A DNA stretch of 64,000 bases from assembly GCA_965116665.1 (NCBI GenBank), contig OZ220709.1:62001-126000 (forward strand), read 5' to 3'. The position numbers were made by a program, and so were the translations under genes. Under the pieces are notes generated by a model, which saw nothing but the letters and a program-made list of their open reading frames with translations, had not been told where the DNA came from and did no database searches. How positions within the stretch are numbered: position 1 is the first letter of the stretch; each line of letters starts with the position of its first letter. Source of the stretch: Aldehydirespirator sp965116665 (lineage in GTDB: Bacteria > Actinomycetota > Acidimicrobiia > Acidimicrobiales > Aldehydirespiratoraceae). Of this stretch, positions 16,814 to 25,177 are shown piece by piece.

Positions 16814-19036
16814 TCAGCCGTACCGACCAAGAAGTCGGTGTAGGTGCCGTGCCACGGTTCGGGCCCAGCCGTCCACGGTGTCGGCAAAAACACTCACCGC
16901 GTGGGCGGCTGGCCGGGAGCGACCTGGGTCAGAATCCCAACCTCGGCGGCGGTTGGCGATCGAAAGCCCCGCAGTGGCGAGAAGGGCAAGGCCAGTGATG
17001 CCCGCCGCAGCTGCGTCCACCGCTCCGGGGACTTCCCAGCGCAGTTCGGTGACACCCTGCTCGGCCCACACGACAAGATGCCCGGGTCCACCCTTGTGGA
17101 CGGGCAGACCGTCCACCGAACGCCAATCGGGATCCCACGGGACACGGATCCAGACCCACCCTGCCTGCTCCGCAATCACCGTGATCGCCTCGCGGTCCTG
17201 GTGCAGCTGGATGCCCGACGCGGCACGGTCCACAGAGAAGGCGCCGTCCGCGGGCGTCTCGTCGGCAAGAACAGGGACCCTGGTGTGACCGCCGGGACTG
17301 GCTACGCCGGCGCTCGACGCCAGCGAGACCCACCAGCTGGTCGCCGCTCGATGCCATGCCTCTTCGCTGTGGTGCAGGTCGACGGTTGCGCCCTGAACGG
17401 GCTCGGCCGGCAGTTGCGTGATCGAGAAGTTGCCGTCACGGTCGCAACTCACGTACCAGCGAGCCCCGAGGGCCCGGGCCGCCTGGGGTGTGTCCACCTG
17501 GGGTCGGCCGGCTGCGTCCCAGGCGGCGAACCAATTTGATCGGGTGGGCCTGCTGGGAGTCCATTCGCCGTGGAGCAAGTTGCTCCCCGCGTCCAAGAAC
17601 TCCGCGGTTGCGCTTGTCTCCCGGTAGAGGCCCAGCAGGTGGCGGATTCGCCCGCCGGTCAAGATCGTCGTCTGCCAGGTGTCGCTGTCCTTGCAGTCGG
17701 GCGCATTGGCCAGCCCGACAGTCTGGAGTGCTTCGACGTAGACGAGTCCTGCATCGTCCGGCTGACTCTGAGCAACCACCGCTTCCAGGGGTGTTTGGGG
17801 CCAGGCGTCGCTTCGTTCCGCCAGGGCAAGAAGGCTCAGAGGGGATGCAAGAAGCAGGACGGCGACCCAACTCAGAACCCCGCTCCAAACCCAGTCCCGC
17901 AGCGGGCGCCGCAGGACGAGCCATCCAGCCAGGGGCAACACCTCGATGCGCACCGTGAGCACCGCGAAGACGATCAGGAACGCGGCGCCCAGCAGTACCC
18001 AGACCGGCCTGACTCGTCTCAAGGGGGCCTGCCTGCCGTCGTTGAGTAGCCCGCTGGCGGCCAGCGCAGCCAGCAGTATCGGCATTTGTAGCCAGCGCTC
18101 GGGCCTCAGGTAGCCGAACAGGTCGGCTAGCAGCGTGGCGCCCAGTCCAGCCAGGGCCGCGAGAGCCAGGCGCCGGGCCGGACCGGCCCCGACGCGCGCG
18201 GCCCAAGCCGCGGTCACGCCAACCACTGCGAGCACGGCTGACTGCCACGTCCCTCCGGCGGCCAGAGCGCCCAAGAGCGGGACCTCCCAGCGGACCAGGC
18301 GGTCCCAGCCCGAGACGAAGGGCACCAGCCACCAGGCCGATACAGCCACCGCAGCGCTGGCAGCAGTCAATGCCCAGCGGAGCCCCTTGGCGAAGGAGAT
18401 GCCGCTGGTGGCCAGGAGCGCGACGCACACGACCATCACACCCGGGATGACCGTGGAGTTGAAGAGCCCCGCAATGCCGAGCACCGCGCCGGCCGCCACG
18501 GGCCGCCGATGGTTGGCGGCGTCGGCGGCCGCGAACAGCCCGATGACGGTGGCCAGCATGGCGGGCCACGACCCGAAGAACGTGCTGTTCACGTGGAACC
18601 CCGACAACACCCAGTGCATCTGTCCTGCGAGCGCGGCCATCAACAGCGCGGCCGCTACGGCCGTACGTTGGCGCTGGGGCGAATAACCCACCGCTCTGGC
18701 CAGCCGGAGCGATCCCCAGGGCAGAAGCAATACGAGGCCTATCGCCACGGCTGCCATCTGGCCGTGGACAGGATCGGTGAAGCGCATCCAGGCGTGGCCG
18801 AGCGGTGGGTAGTTCACTCCGATGGCCTGCCCGCCGTAGAACCAGTCCGACCAGCCTCGCCAGTCCCACCAGGGCAATGTGCGCAACCACTCCGCGGCTG
18901 CAGCGTGGCCGATCATGTCGCCGCCGGGAGCATGACCGTTGACTGCCACGAAGCACCAGGCCGCGCCCACCATGGCGGCCAGCGCGCTGCCTGCGGCCAG
19001 CCAGACAGCCGCGAGCCGCCGTCGCTGGATGCGCAA
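16814..19036 (-). CDS. polytopic membrane protein, GT-C glycosyltransferase-like
   Basis: 740-residue protein with a hydrophobic N-terminal two thirds (ten or more membrane helices) and an extracytoplasmic C-terminal part, ending with another helix and a short basic tail. GGDMIGHAAAAEWL and NYPPLGHAWM in the first loops resemble the acidic and Tyr-Pro-Pro-Leu motifs of GT-C-like and PTPS-related membrane proteins that use lipid-linked sugars. The start is a TTG at 19036 with weak ribosome binding site; the frame stays open and coding-like for about 45 codons upstream but offers no ATG or GTG. Placed inside the Tad locus, it could glycosylate pilins or other surface proteins; that is inference. 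Confidence 0.68.
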   Translation of the reverse strand: MRIQRRRLAAVWLAAGSALAAMVGAAWCFVAVNGHAPGGDMIGHAAAAEWLRTLPWWDWRGWSDWFYGGQAIGVNYPPLGHAWMRFTDPVHGQMAAVAIGLVLLLPWGSLRLARAVGYSPQRQRTAVAAALLMAALAGQMHWVLSGFHVNSTFFGSWPAMLATVIGLFAAADAANHRRPVAAGAVLGIAGLFNSTVIPGVMVVCVALLATSGISFAKGLRWALTAASAAVAVSAWWLVPFVSGWDRLVRWEVPLLGALAAGGTWQSAVLAVVGVTAAWAARVGAGPARRLALAALAGLGATLLADLFGYLRPERWLQMPILLAALAASGLLNDGRQAPLRRVRPVWVLLGAAFLIVFAVLTVRIEVLPLAGWLVLRRPLRDWVWSGVLSWVAVLLLASPLSLLALAERSDAWPQTPLEAVVAQSQPDDAGLVYVEALQTVGLANAPDCKDSDTWQTTILTGGRIRHLLGLYRETSATAEFLDAGSNLLHGEWTPSRPTRSNWFAAWDAAGRPQVDTPQAARALGARWYVSCDRDGNFSITQLPAEPVQGATVDLHHSEEAWHRAATSWWVSLASSAGVASPGGHTRVPVLADETPADGAFSVDRAASGIQLHQDREAITVIAEQAGWVWIRVPWDPDWRSVDGLPVHKGGPGHLVVWAEQGVTELRWEVPGAVDAAAAGITGLALLATAGLSIANRRRGWDSDPGRSRPAAHAVSVFADTVDGWARTVARHLHRLLGRYG

Positions 19037-19222
19037 GTCTTCGATCTCTGGCTCGTCCGGGGCCGGAGCTTCGGTCCCGGCCGGGGAGGTACCGGTCAGT
19101 TGCTTAGCGTCGGCTTCGATGGGGTTGGAGGGTAGCTAGCAATAGCCAGAGCGAACGGCCCGAATGTTTCGCTCGCGACTCTCGCAGCGAAGGACTAGAG
19201 ACCGCTCGACGATCTTGTTCGC

Positions 19223-19780
19223 CTAGGGACTCGGCGCGGTGGACTCGACGGGGACGGTGGCGTCGGGGGCCAGCAGCCGGCCGGCCAGCGCGGCGTCCAC
19301 TGCGGCGCGGGCGTTCAACTCGGCGATCAGCACCGCCAGGGTGCGAGCGATCTCGGCCTGGCCCGCCTCCAGCGAGTCGAATCTGGTGTCGATGTCCGTC
19401 TCGAGGTTCGCGAACCTGGCGTCTATTGCTGCGAATCTGGCGTCTATTGCTGCGAATCTGGCGTCTATTGCTGCGAATCTGGCGTCTATCGAGTTGAACT
19501 CGTAGACGAGCAGGGCGGTGAGAGCCCCGCCCACCACGGTCACGGCCGCGGTGAGTGCGGCCAGCAGCGCCTTGACCGTCCAGGGCGTCGCTGGCGCGGC
19601 GCCCGCAGCGGCCTTGGATTCGACGGCGGGCACCGGGTCCGGGGCGGCTGCGGGACCGGCGACAGGGGCCGGGTCCACCGGTGGGCCGGGATCGGGCGCG
19701 GTTGCTTCATCGGGCTCGGGCGGCTGGGGGGTGTCGGGCGGTGGAGACATTGGGGTATGCGTGTGGGCCGGTGTGGTCAC
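19223..19780 (-). CDS. proline-rich membrane protein with heptad coiled coil
   Basis: 185-residue protein of unknown function. GTG 19780 has GAGGAG six bases upstream. A Pro/Ala-rich cytoplasmic N-terminus (about 70 residues) leads to one membrane helix (AALTAAVTVVGGALTALLVY) and then four heptads of the form DARFAAI, encoded by 21-bp tandem DNA repeats, continuing as a coiled coil (DTRFDSLEAGQAEIARTLAVL). It sits between TadC and the GT-C-like gene but has its own strong promoter. The helix-plus-DARFxxL design links it to the four tiny proteins at 38239-38704 and 60799-61315. Confidence 0.7.
   Translation of the reverse strand: MTTPAHTHTPMSPPPDTPQPPEPDEATAPDPGPPVDPAPVAGPAAAPDPVPAVESKAAAGAAPATPWTVKALLAALTAAVTVVGGALTALLVYEFNSIDARFAAIDARFAAIDARFAAIDARFANLETDIDTRFDSLEAGQAEIARTLAVLIAELNARAAVDAALAGRLLAPDATVPVESTAPSP
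19410..19493. repeat. four 21-bp tandem repeats encoding coiled-coil heptads
   Basis: Units at 19410-19430, 19431-19451, 19452-19472 and 19473-19493 follow the consensus GCGAATCTGGCGTCTATTGC. The second and third are identical; the first and last differ by one to three bases. Because 21 bp equals one heptad, copy-number change would lengthen the coiled coil without frameshift. Confidence 0.9.
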
Positions 19781-19878
19781 TACGAACTCCTCGGCGGGCT
19801 GGCGACGGCTCGGTAAGGAAGCGTCAGCACGGATGATTAGGCGTGCCGTCGATGCCCGGCAGCGAAGCTCTGCCCAGG

Positions 19879-19907
19879 ATGTTATCTAACAATAAATGTT
19901 GTGTCAA
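19879..19907 (-). promoter_or_regulatory. strong sigma-70-like promoter of the heptad coiled-coil gene
   Basis: On the minus strand TTGACA (19902-19907) and TAACAT (19879-19884) are separated by exactly 17 bases, a near-consensus vegetative promoter in an AT-rich island. The -10 overlaps the palindrome GTTATCTAAC (19881-19890), which could be an operator. The leader to GTG 19780 is about 90 bases. Confidence 0.75.
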
Positions 19908-19921
19908 ACAAATAATCGAAA

Positions 19922-20815
19922 TTATAGACCGCTGATGGTGGAGGTGTCGAGGATCCCGGCCAGGGGCGGATAGCCCATGAGGATCATGAAGGCTCCGCCG
20001 ATCAGGGCCAGGGGCGCCCCCATCTTCTCGCCGGACGACGCCGCGTCCGCGTCGGCCTCCAGCATCGCCTTGGAACGGGCCGCCTCCACCTGGGCCAGGA
20101 TGGCCTGGCGGGACCCGGCCCCGGTCGTGCCGGCCAGCTCCAGGGCGGCGCAGAACGGGTCCAGGAACCGCAGCCGGCGCTGGTCGGCCATCCTCCGCAG
20201 CCCCGTCCACGGCGCCTCACCGCTCGCAGCCGACACCCGCAGCGCGTCCCGGATCACCACGAACCCCGGCTGCTCGCTGTAGCCGGCGGCCGTAACCAAC
20301 GCCCCGAACGTGTCGGCGCCGGCCGTCACCAGCTGGGCCACCAACTCCAGCCACGACTCGGTGACCTGCTGGAACAGCACCCGCTCCTTCTCGGCCTCGG
20401 TCCTGAGAATCGAGTCGGGCAGCCACCACCCCAACAGGGCCCCGCCCCCCGCGGCCGCCACGATGATCGGCAGCGGCAGCGCCAGCCCGAACAGCCCGCC
20501 GGCCAAGAACGCGAACATGGCCAGCACGCCAGCCCCGAGGACCAGCCCGACCATCTTGTGTACTGCATGGGTCTCCAGGCTGCGGCCCACCATGCGGGCG
20601 TCCTGCAGCAGCGCCGACTTGGACCGCAGGTCCCTCTCGACGCGGCGGGCGGCACGGCGGGTGGCGTCCTGAACCGCGCCGGCATCCCCCGAGTCGTCCC
20701 CGGCGGGCCCGGACCCGGAGGCATCCCGCCGCGAAGCCCGCACCGGGCGGGGTAGGAGTCCCACCACCACGAGCAGCAGGCCGAGCCCGGCCATGGCGCC
20801 CAGCATGATCACCAT
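19922..20815 (-). CDS. tadC: Tad pilus inner-membrane platform protein TadC
   Basis: 297-residue type II secretion F-domain protein. An N-terminal helix (GAMAGLGLLLVVVGLLP) is followed by a basic cytoplasmic part, a pair of helices near residues 85-140 (VLAMFAFLAGGLFGLALPLPIIVAAAGG region), the cytoplasmic F domain (VTESWLELVAQLVTAG onward) and a final helix near the C-terminus. TadB and TadC together form the membrane platform on which the TadA ATPase works. It starts 4 bp after the TadB stop; the minus-strand order is TadZ, TadA, TadB, TadC. A strong promoter for the next gene downstream suggests the main transcript ends here. Confidence 0.93.
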   Translation of the reverse strand: MVIMLGAMAGLGLLLVVVGLLPRPVRASRRDASGSGPAGDDSGDAGAVQDATRRAARRVERDLRSKSALLQDARMVGRSLETHAVHKMVGLVLGAGVLAMFAFLAGGLFGLALPLPIIVAAAGGGALLGWWLPDSILRTEAEKERVLFQQVTESWLELVAQLVTAGADTFGALVTAAGYSEQPGFVVIRDALRVSAASGEAPWTGLRRMADQRRLRFLDPFCAALELAGTTGAGSRQAILAQVEAARSKAMLEADADAASSGEKMGAPLALIGGAFMILMGYPPLAGILDTSTISGL

Positions 20816-20819
20816 GACG

Positions 20820-21731
20820 TCACTGGTCCTCTGCGGACAGCGCGGCCAGCACGCCCTCGGCCAGTTGGCTCTCCTCCGATGCCAGCAGGCGCACCGGCGC
20901 CCCCGACTCCGACAGCTTCAGCACCCAGTACACGTTGCCGAAGATCAGCACGCCCACCGCCAGCAGGATCACTTGACCTACCAGGGAGCCGAACGGGTCG
21001 AAGAAGCCTTTGTTGAACACGAACATGAACAGCACCGACACCACGGTCACGCCGATCATCGCCACTACCTGGGTCCAGGCCCGGGCGTTGGCCACCTCGT
21101 TGCGGCGCCGCATCTCCACCTCGGCCCGCATGGCCCGGGCCGTGCTCTCGAACGCCTCGCTGACCCGGGCCCCGGAGTCCCAGGCGATCTTCATGCCGAG
21201 CACGAGACGGTCGGCGAACGGCGACTTCATCTCCGCCGCGAACCAGTCCAGCGCGGCCGGCAGGCCCAGGGTCCGGGCGATCGACGCCATCTGCCTGACC
21301 TTCGGGCGCAGGAGCGAGGGCGCCTGTTCGGCCGACAGGGTGACCGCCTCGAACAGCGAGCCGCTGGCCGCCACCAGGTCGCGGATCTGCTCGGTCCACT
21401 GCGAGTAGGCCTCGATCTCGTCGGTGAACTCGCGGCGCTTGCGGGGCGCCCGCCACATCATCGGCCCCATCGCTCCGGCGGCCGCACCGATCACTGCAGC
21501 CGTCACCCATCCCGTGGCGTACCACGCCCCGAAGCCCAGCACGGTGGCCAGGCCGATCATGACCAAGGTGTCGTTCGTGGACGCCGACAGCTCGACTCGT
21601 GTCGTTTGGGCCCGGAACGCCCGCAACCGGGCCTGCTTCTCGCGCACAGGCTGCTTCCGTAGGCCCAGGACCACCGCGAACAGGCCCACACCCACCAGTG
21701 CGCCGAGCACGACGGCGGCCAGCGGGACCAT
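20820..21731 (-). CDS. tadB: Tad pilus inner-membrane platform protein TadB
   Basis: 303-residue F-domain protein with an N-terminal helix (LAAVVLGALVGVGLFAVVLG), a helix pair at about residues 55-95, the cytoplasmic F domain (YSQWTEQIRDLVAASGSLFEAV) and helices near residues 220-270. It pairs with TadC to form the membrane base of the Tad machine. The start ATG 21731 is 6 bp after the end of the TadA gene, consistent with one polycistronic message. Length and topology match actinobacterial TadB. Confidence 0.93.
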   Translation of the reverse strand: MVPLAAVVLGALVGVGLFAVVLGLRKQPVREKQARLRAFRAQTTRVELSASTNDTLVMIGLATVLGFGAWYATGWVTAAVIGAAAGAMGPMMWRAPRKRREFTDEIEAYSQWTEQIRDLVAASGSLFEAVTLSAEQAPSLLRPKVRQMASIARTLGLPAALDWFAAEMKSPFADRLVLGMKIAWDSGARVSEAFESTARAMRAEVEMRRRNEVANARAWTQVVAMIGVTVVSVLFMFVFNKGFFDPFGSLVGQVILLAVGVLIFGNVYWVLKLSESGAPVRLLASEESQLAEGVLAALSAEDQ

Positions 21732-21737
21732 GTCGAC

Positions 21738-23393
21738 CTACCCGGCCCGTTCGGCCGGGGCGGTGCCGGGCGGTGGCGCGGCCGGCCGCGGTACACCCGG
21801 GCGCTGGCCGGCGGTGCGCTGGGGTGGCGCCGGAGGCGGCTGAGGCATGCCGGGAGTCGGCGCCGGCCCGCCCCGGGTCGGAGCGGCCGGCACTGGAACT
21901 CCGGGCCGCTGACCTCCGGGTGGGCCCGGCTGCGGGTAGGGCTGGGGCTGTCGCCGAGACGGGGCCGGTTGCGCCGGCCGGCGTGCCGGTACAGCCGGGG
22001 ACTGCCCGCGGGGAGGGGCCGGTTGCGGCGGCTGACGGGGGACTGCCGGCTGCGGGGTGCGTTGCTCGGGTCGAGGCTGCGGCACCTTCGGCCGCGGACG
22101 GTACGGCTGACCCAGAATGGCGGGCTCGAACCCGGCCGACACCAGACGGGCCAACGGCTCGCCGTCGGGCTCGAAGGGCTTCATATAGATCCCCACACCG
22201 TCGGGTCCGGGAGCGAAGACCTCCGAAGTGACCACCCGGCCCTCCTCGTAGCCGACAACCTCCCGGATCGAGGTGACGGCCCGGCGCCCGTCGGGCAGCT
22301 TCTTGATGTACACCAGCAGGTGGAGCACCTCGGAGATCTCGCGCAGCACCGAGTCCGGGGTGGGCGAGTCCGGCGAGCGCTGCGCATAGATCAGCATCTT
22401 GTTGATGGCGGCCCGGGTGCTGCCGGCGTGGATGGTGCCCAACGAGCCGTCGTTGCCGATACCCATCGACTGCAGCAGCTGCATCACCTCGCCGCCGCGA
22501 ACCTCGCCCACGATCACCCGATCCGGCGACATCCGCAGCGCGGCCCGGCACAGGTCGTACATCGAGATCTCGCCCAGGCCCTCGGTGTTGGACGTGCGGG
22601 TCTCGAGCGCCAGTGTGCGCTCATGCAGCCCCGAGGATCGCAGATGCAGCTCGAGGGTGTCCTCGATCGTGACCACGAGCTCGGACTGGGGCACCTCAGC
22701 CAGCAGCGCCCGCAGCAGGGTCGTCTTGCCCGCGCCGGTGCCCCCGACCACCAGCATGTTGGCCGGGTTGGGGGGCTTCACCGCCGCCCGGAGCACCGCG
22801 GTCATCTGGGGGGTCACCGTTCCGTAGCCCTCGAGCTTCTCGAGCGCCGACTGCAGCATGCGGTGGCGGCGGATCACCACCGAAGTCCGCTCGGCCACCG
22901 CGGTCACCGCGAACAGCCGGTGCCCCGAGGCCAGCCGCAGATCGAGGATCGGAGCGGCCGTGTCGAAACGCCGCGACGTGTGGCCCGCGGTCGCCGCGAG
23001 GTGGCGGATCATCATCACCAGCTCTTCCTCGCTCGCGGCCAGGGGCGGGCCCGGGATGCGGTCGCCGTTGGCCAGCGACAGGATCACCTTGTCGTGGCCC
23101 AGGATGTGGATGTTCTCCACGTCCTCACGCTCCAGCAGCGGCACCAGCGCGCCGCCGCCCATCACGCCCCGGACCTGGGAGCGGAACTCGCTCTCGTCCT
23201 CTTCCGACAGCCTGGTCCGGCCGGCGATGAGGGCCGAGGTGTTGTGGTCGCGGACGATGCTCTCCGCGATGTCCATGAGCTGCCTGTCGATGACCTCGGC
23301 CGGCAGATTCTGGCGTTCCAGCTCCAGGAACTGCTGCAGGAGCCGCTCGTGCGACTCGTGGAAGAGTTCTAGACCGAGACTCGTCTCCGACAT
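21738..23393 (-). CDS. tadA: Tad pilus secretion ATPase TadA/CpaF
   Basis: 551-residue VirB11/CpaF-family ATPase that powers pilus assembly. Walker A GGTGAGKTT is at residues 217-225, the Asp box VTIEDTLEL near 241-249, Walker B VIVGEVRG at 293-300 and the His box GTIHAGS at 319-325, all intact. The usual CpaF core ends near residue 430; an unusual tail of about 120 residues follows, rich in Pro, Arg, Gln and Gly, which could mediate contact with other proline-rich proteins of this locus. Start ATG 23393 lies 22 bp after the TadZ stop, and TadB follows 6 bp after the end. Confidence 0.95.
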   Translation of the reverse strand: MSETSLGLELFHESHERLLQQFLELERQNLPAEVIDRQLMDIAESIVRDHNTSALIAGRTRLSEEDESEFRSQVRGVMGGGALVPLLEREDVENIHILGHDKVILSLANGDRIPGPPLAASEEELVMMIRHLAATAGHTSRRFDTAAPILDLRLASGHRLFAVTAVAERTSVVIRRHRMLQSALEKLEGYGTVTPQMTAVLRAAVKPPNPANMLVVGGTGAGKTTLLRALLAEVPQSELVVTIEDTLELHLRSSGLHERTLALETRTSNTEGLGEISMYDLCRAALRMSPDRVIVGEVRGGEVMQLLQSMGIGNDGSLGTIHAGSTRAAINKMLIYAQRSPDSPTPDSVLREISEVLHLLVYIKKLPDGRRAVTSIREVVGYEEGRVVTSEVFAPGPDGVGIYMKPFEPDGEPLARLVSAGFEPAILGQPYRPRPKVPQPRPEQRTPQPAVPRQPPQPAPPRGQSPAVPARRPAQPAPSRRQPQPYPQPGPPGGQRPGVPVPAAPTRGGPAPTPGMPQPPPAPPQRTAGQRPGVPRPAAPPPGTAPAERAG

Positions 23394-23415
23394 TCCGATC
23401 GCAGGCCCGGTGTCC

Positions 23416-25122
23416 TCACCCGCGCCGGTCGGCGGTCATGTCCTCGGCGTTCGAGCCGTGCAGCTTGATCGCCCAGTCCCGGAACGAGCCGGTGGGTTGG
23501 ATGTTCGGTGTTGGCGGGACCCCAGGCTCGACTGCTTCCGCCGGCCTGGCCGTATCCGGCTGCCCGCCAGGATGCGGCGGGGTCTGTTCGTAAGCCGCCG
23601 GGGGCTGATGTGGAACTGCCGGGGCCTGAGGCTGTTCGTGTGGGGCTGCTGGGGGCTGAGGCTGTTCGTGTGGGGCTGCTGGGGGCTGAGGCTGTTCGTG
23701 AGGAGGCGCCGTGTGATGACGCTGCTGCTGCTCGTGCGGCGGCGGCGGATACTGGGGCGGCGGGTAGGCCTGCTCGTAGGGCGCTGGCACTTGCTCGTAG
23801 GGCGCCGGGTACTGGGGCGGCGGGTAGGCCTGCTCGTGGGGCGCCGGGTACTGGGGCGGCGGTGCAGGCTGGCCGTACCCCGAGTAGTCCTCCGGCGGCA
23901 GGGGCGGAGGGTCCTGTCCGTAGCCCCCGAATCCACCGCCGGGCGGCAGGTAGTGAGACTGCCCGTAGCCGGGCTGGGACTCGGCAGCGGGCGGCAGGTA
24001 GTGAGACTGCCCGTAGCCGGGCTGGGACTCGGCAGCGGGCGGCAGGTAGTGAGACTGCCCGTAGCCGGGCTGGGACTCGGCAGCGGGCGGCAGGTGGTGA
24101 GACTGCCCGTAGCCGGGCTGGGACTCGGCAGCGGGCGGCAGGTGGTGAGACTGCCCGTAGCCGGGCTGGGACTCGGCAGCGGGCGGCAGGTAGTGAGACT
24201 GCCCGTAGCCCTCGCCCGGTGCGGGCGCCATCGGCGGCGGCTCGGTGGGCGGCGCCGCCGGGGGGTGGTCGTAGGCCGCGGGCTCCTGCGACGTGGCCGG
24301 CGCCGGAACGGGAGCCGCGGCGCCGGCTCCCTCCGCGGCCGCGGTGCCGGCCGCTGCGGTCGGCTCCTCGGCGACGCGGCGGTGCGATGCCCCCGAGAGA
24401 GGCGGCTGGGCGTGCGGGTACAGCTTCTCCCCGACCTGCTCGAGGCTGGCCCGCCACTTCTTGGACTTGCGCTTGCCCTTGGCCATGTACGCCGAGAGGT
24501 CGGTGGCCATGTCGGAAACGAACTCGATCGAGCCGCAGAAGGTCAGGCCGCAGGTCTCCAGCCACTCGTCGGGGTCCATGGGCGACTTGCCGACCGACAC
24601 CGCACAGCCCACGGGTCCATCACCGCTGCCGCCGGTGTCCAGCACGCCCTTGAGGTGTTCGAGGCTCGGCAACTGGCTGTTGTTCCCGCACACCACCACC
24701 ACCCCGGCCGCTCGGGTCGTGAGCTCCGATGCCGCGGTGTCGGCGGTGATGCGGCCGCCGTCGATGATCACGGCCATCTCTCTCTCGGAAATGGCCCGCA
24801 GGTCCTCGGCGTACTCGCAGAAGGTGTTGAAGATGCCGCGTGCCCCGGTGGGGCTCGCCGGCGCCGGCATCACATGGAGGTTCTCGAAGAGAACGTCCTG
24901 GGCGTGGTCGATCAGGTGGTTGCTGAACGCCGGCAGGCCTGAGGCCACGAACGAAGCCGACCCCGGCGTGAACTGGATTCCGAGGTTGTGGCTCAGCGAG
25001 CCTCCGGCGGGGTCCAGTTCGATGAGCAGGACCTCACGGTCCGCCGAGGCCCAACTGGCGGCCAAGTGCATGGCGGTGGTCGAGGCCCCCGGCGAGCCCT
25101 GGGTGCTGTAGACGGTCAGCAT
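23416..25122 (-). CDS. tadZ: TadZ/CpaE-like ATPase-fold protein with long repetitive tail
   Basis: 568-residue protein. ATG 25122 is chosen because MLTVYSTQGSPGASTTA begins the MinD/ParA-like fold; the longer open frame upstream overlaps the CpaB-like gene. The P-loop GSPGASTT lacks the usual lysine, as in many TadZ/CpaE proteins, and the IELDPAGGSL strand follows. This family marks the site of Tad pilus assembly at the pole or membrane. The fold ends near residue 270. The remainder is a Pro/Gln/Tyr-rich low-complexity tail with six copies of a 16-residue unit (GYGQSHYLPPAAESQP), then PxxEQ repeats, ending in a short conserved-looking WAIKLHGSNAEDM segment. Such a tail is not standard for TadZ. 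Confidence 0.85.
   Translation of the reverse strand: MLTVYSTQGSPGASTTAMHLAASWASADREVLLIELDPAGGSLSHNLGIQFTPGSASFVASGLPAFSNHLIDHAQDVLFENLHVMPAPASPTGARGIFNTFCEYAEDLRAISEREMAVIIDGGRITADTAASELTTRAAGVVVVCGNNSQLPSLEHLKGVLDTGGSGDGPVGCAVSVGKSPMDPDEWLETCGLTFCGSIEFVSDMATDLSAYMAKGKRKSKKWRASLEQVGEKLYPHAQPPLSGASHRRVAEEPTAAAGTAAAEGAGAAAPVPAPATSQEPAAYDHPPAAPPTEPPPMAPAPGEGYGQSHYLPPAAESQPGYGQSHHLPPAAESQPGYGQSHHLPPAAESQPGYGQSHYLPPAAESQPGYGQSHYLPPAAESQPGYGQSHYLPPGGGFGGYGQDPPPLPPEDYSGYGQPAPPPQYPAPHEQAYPPPQYPAPYEQVPAPYEQAYPPPQYPPPPHEQQQRHHTAPPHEQPQPPAAPHEQPQPPAAPHEQPQAPAVPHQPPAAYEQTPPHPGGQPDTARPAEAVEPGVPPTPNIQPTGSFRDWAIKLHGSNAEDMTADRRG
23641..23700. repeat. two perfect 30-bp tandem repeats in the TadZ tail
   Basis: Units 23641-23670 and 23671-23700 are identical and encode a ten-residue Pro/Gln-rich unit (HEQPQPPAAP) on the minus strand, with a degenerate third copy just before 23641. 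Confidence 0.85.
23941..24210. repeat. 48-bp minisatellite in the TadZ tail, five full copies and one partial
   Basis: Units begin at 23941, 23989, 24037, 24085 and 24133, with a partial copy from 24181. Each encodes 16 residues on the minus strand. The only variation between full copies is a single base switching Tyr and His (GQSHY or GQSHH), so the array has expanded recently. Copy change keeps the reading frame. Confidence 0.95.
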
Positions 25123-25177
25123 GGGATCGGTCCGGAGTCGTGGAACCTTGCACTGCCGTTCGCGAACACGATGCTCA

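Noticed and set aside
19036..19222. Additional gene between the GT-C-like protein and the heptad protein
   Set aside because: A coding-like stretch continues upstream of TTG 19036 in the same frame but has no ATG or GTG; it is more likely an N-terminal extension or noncoding sequence than a separate gene.
23941..24210. CRISPR array, from regular repeat spacing
   Set aside because: The 48-bp units are directly tandem without spacers, in frame inside a protein gene, and encode a 16-residue unit.
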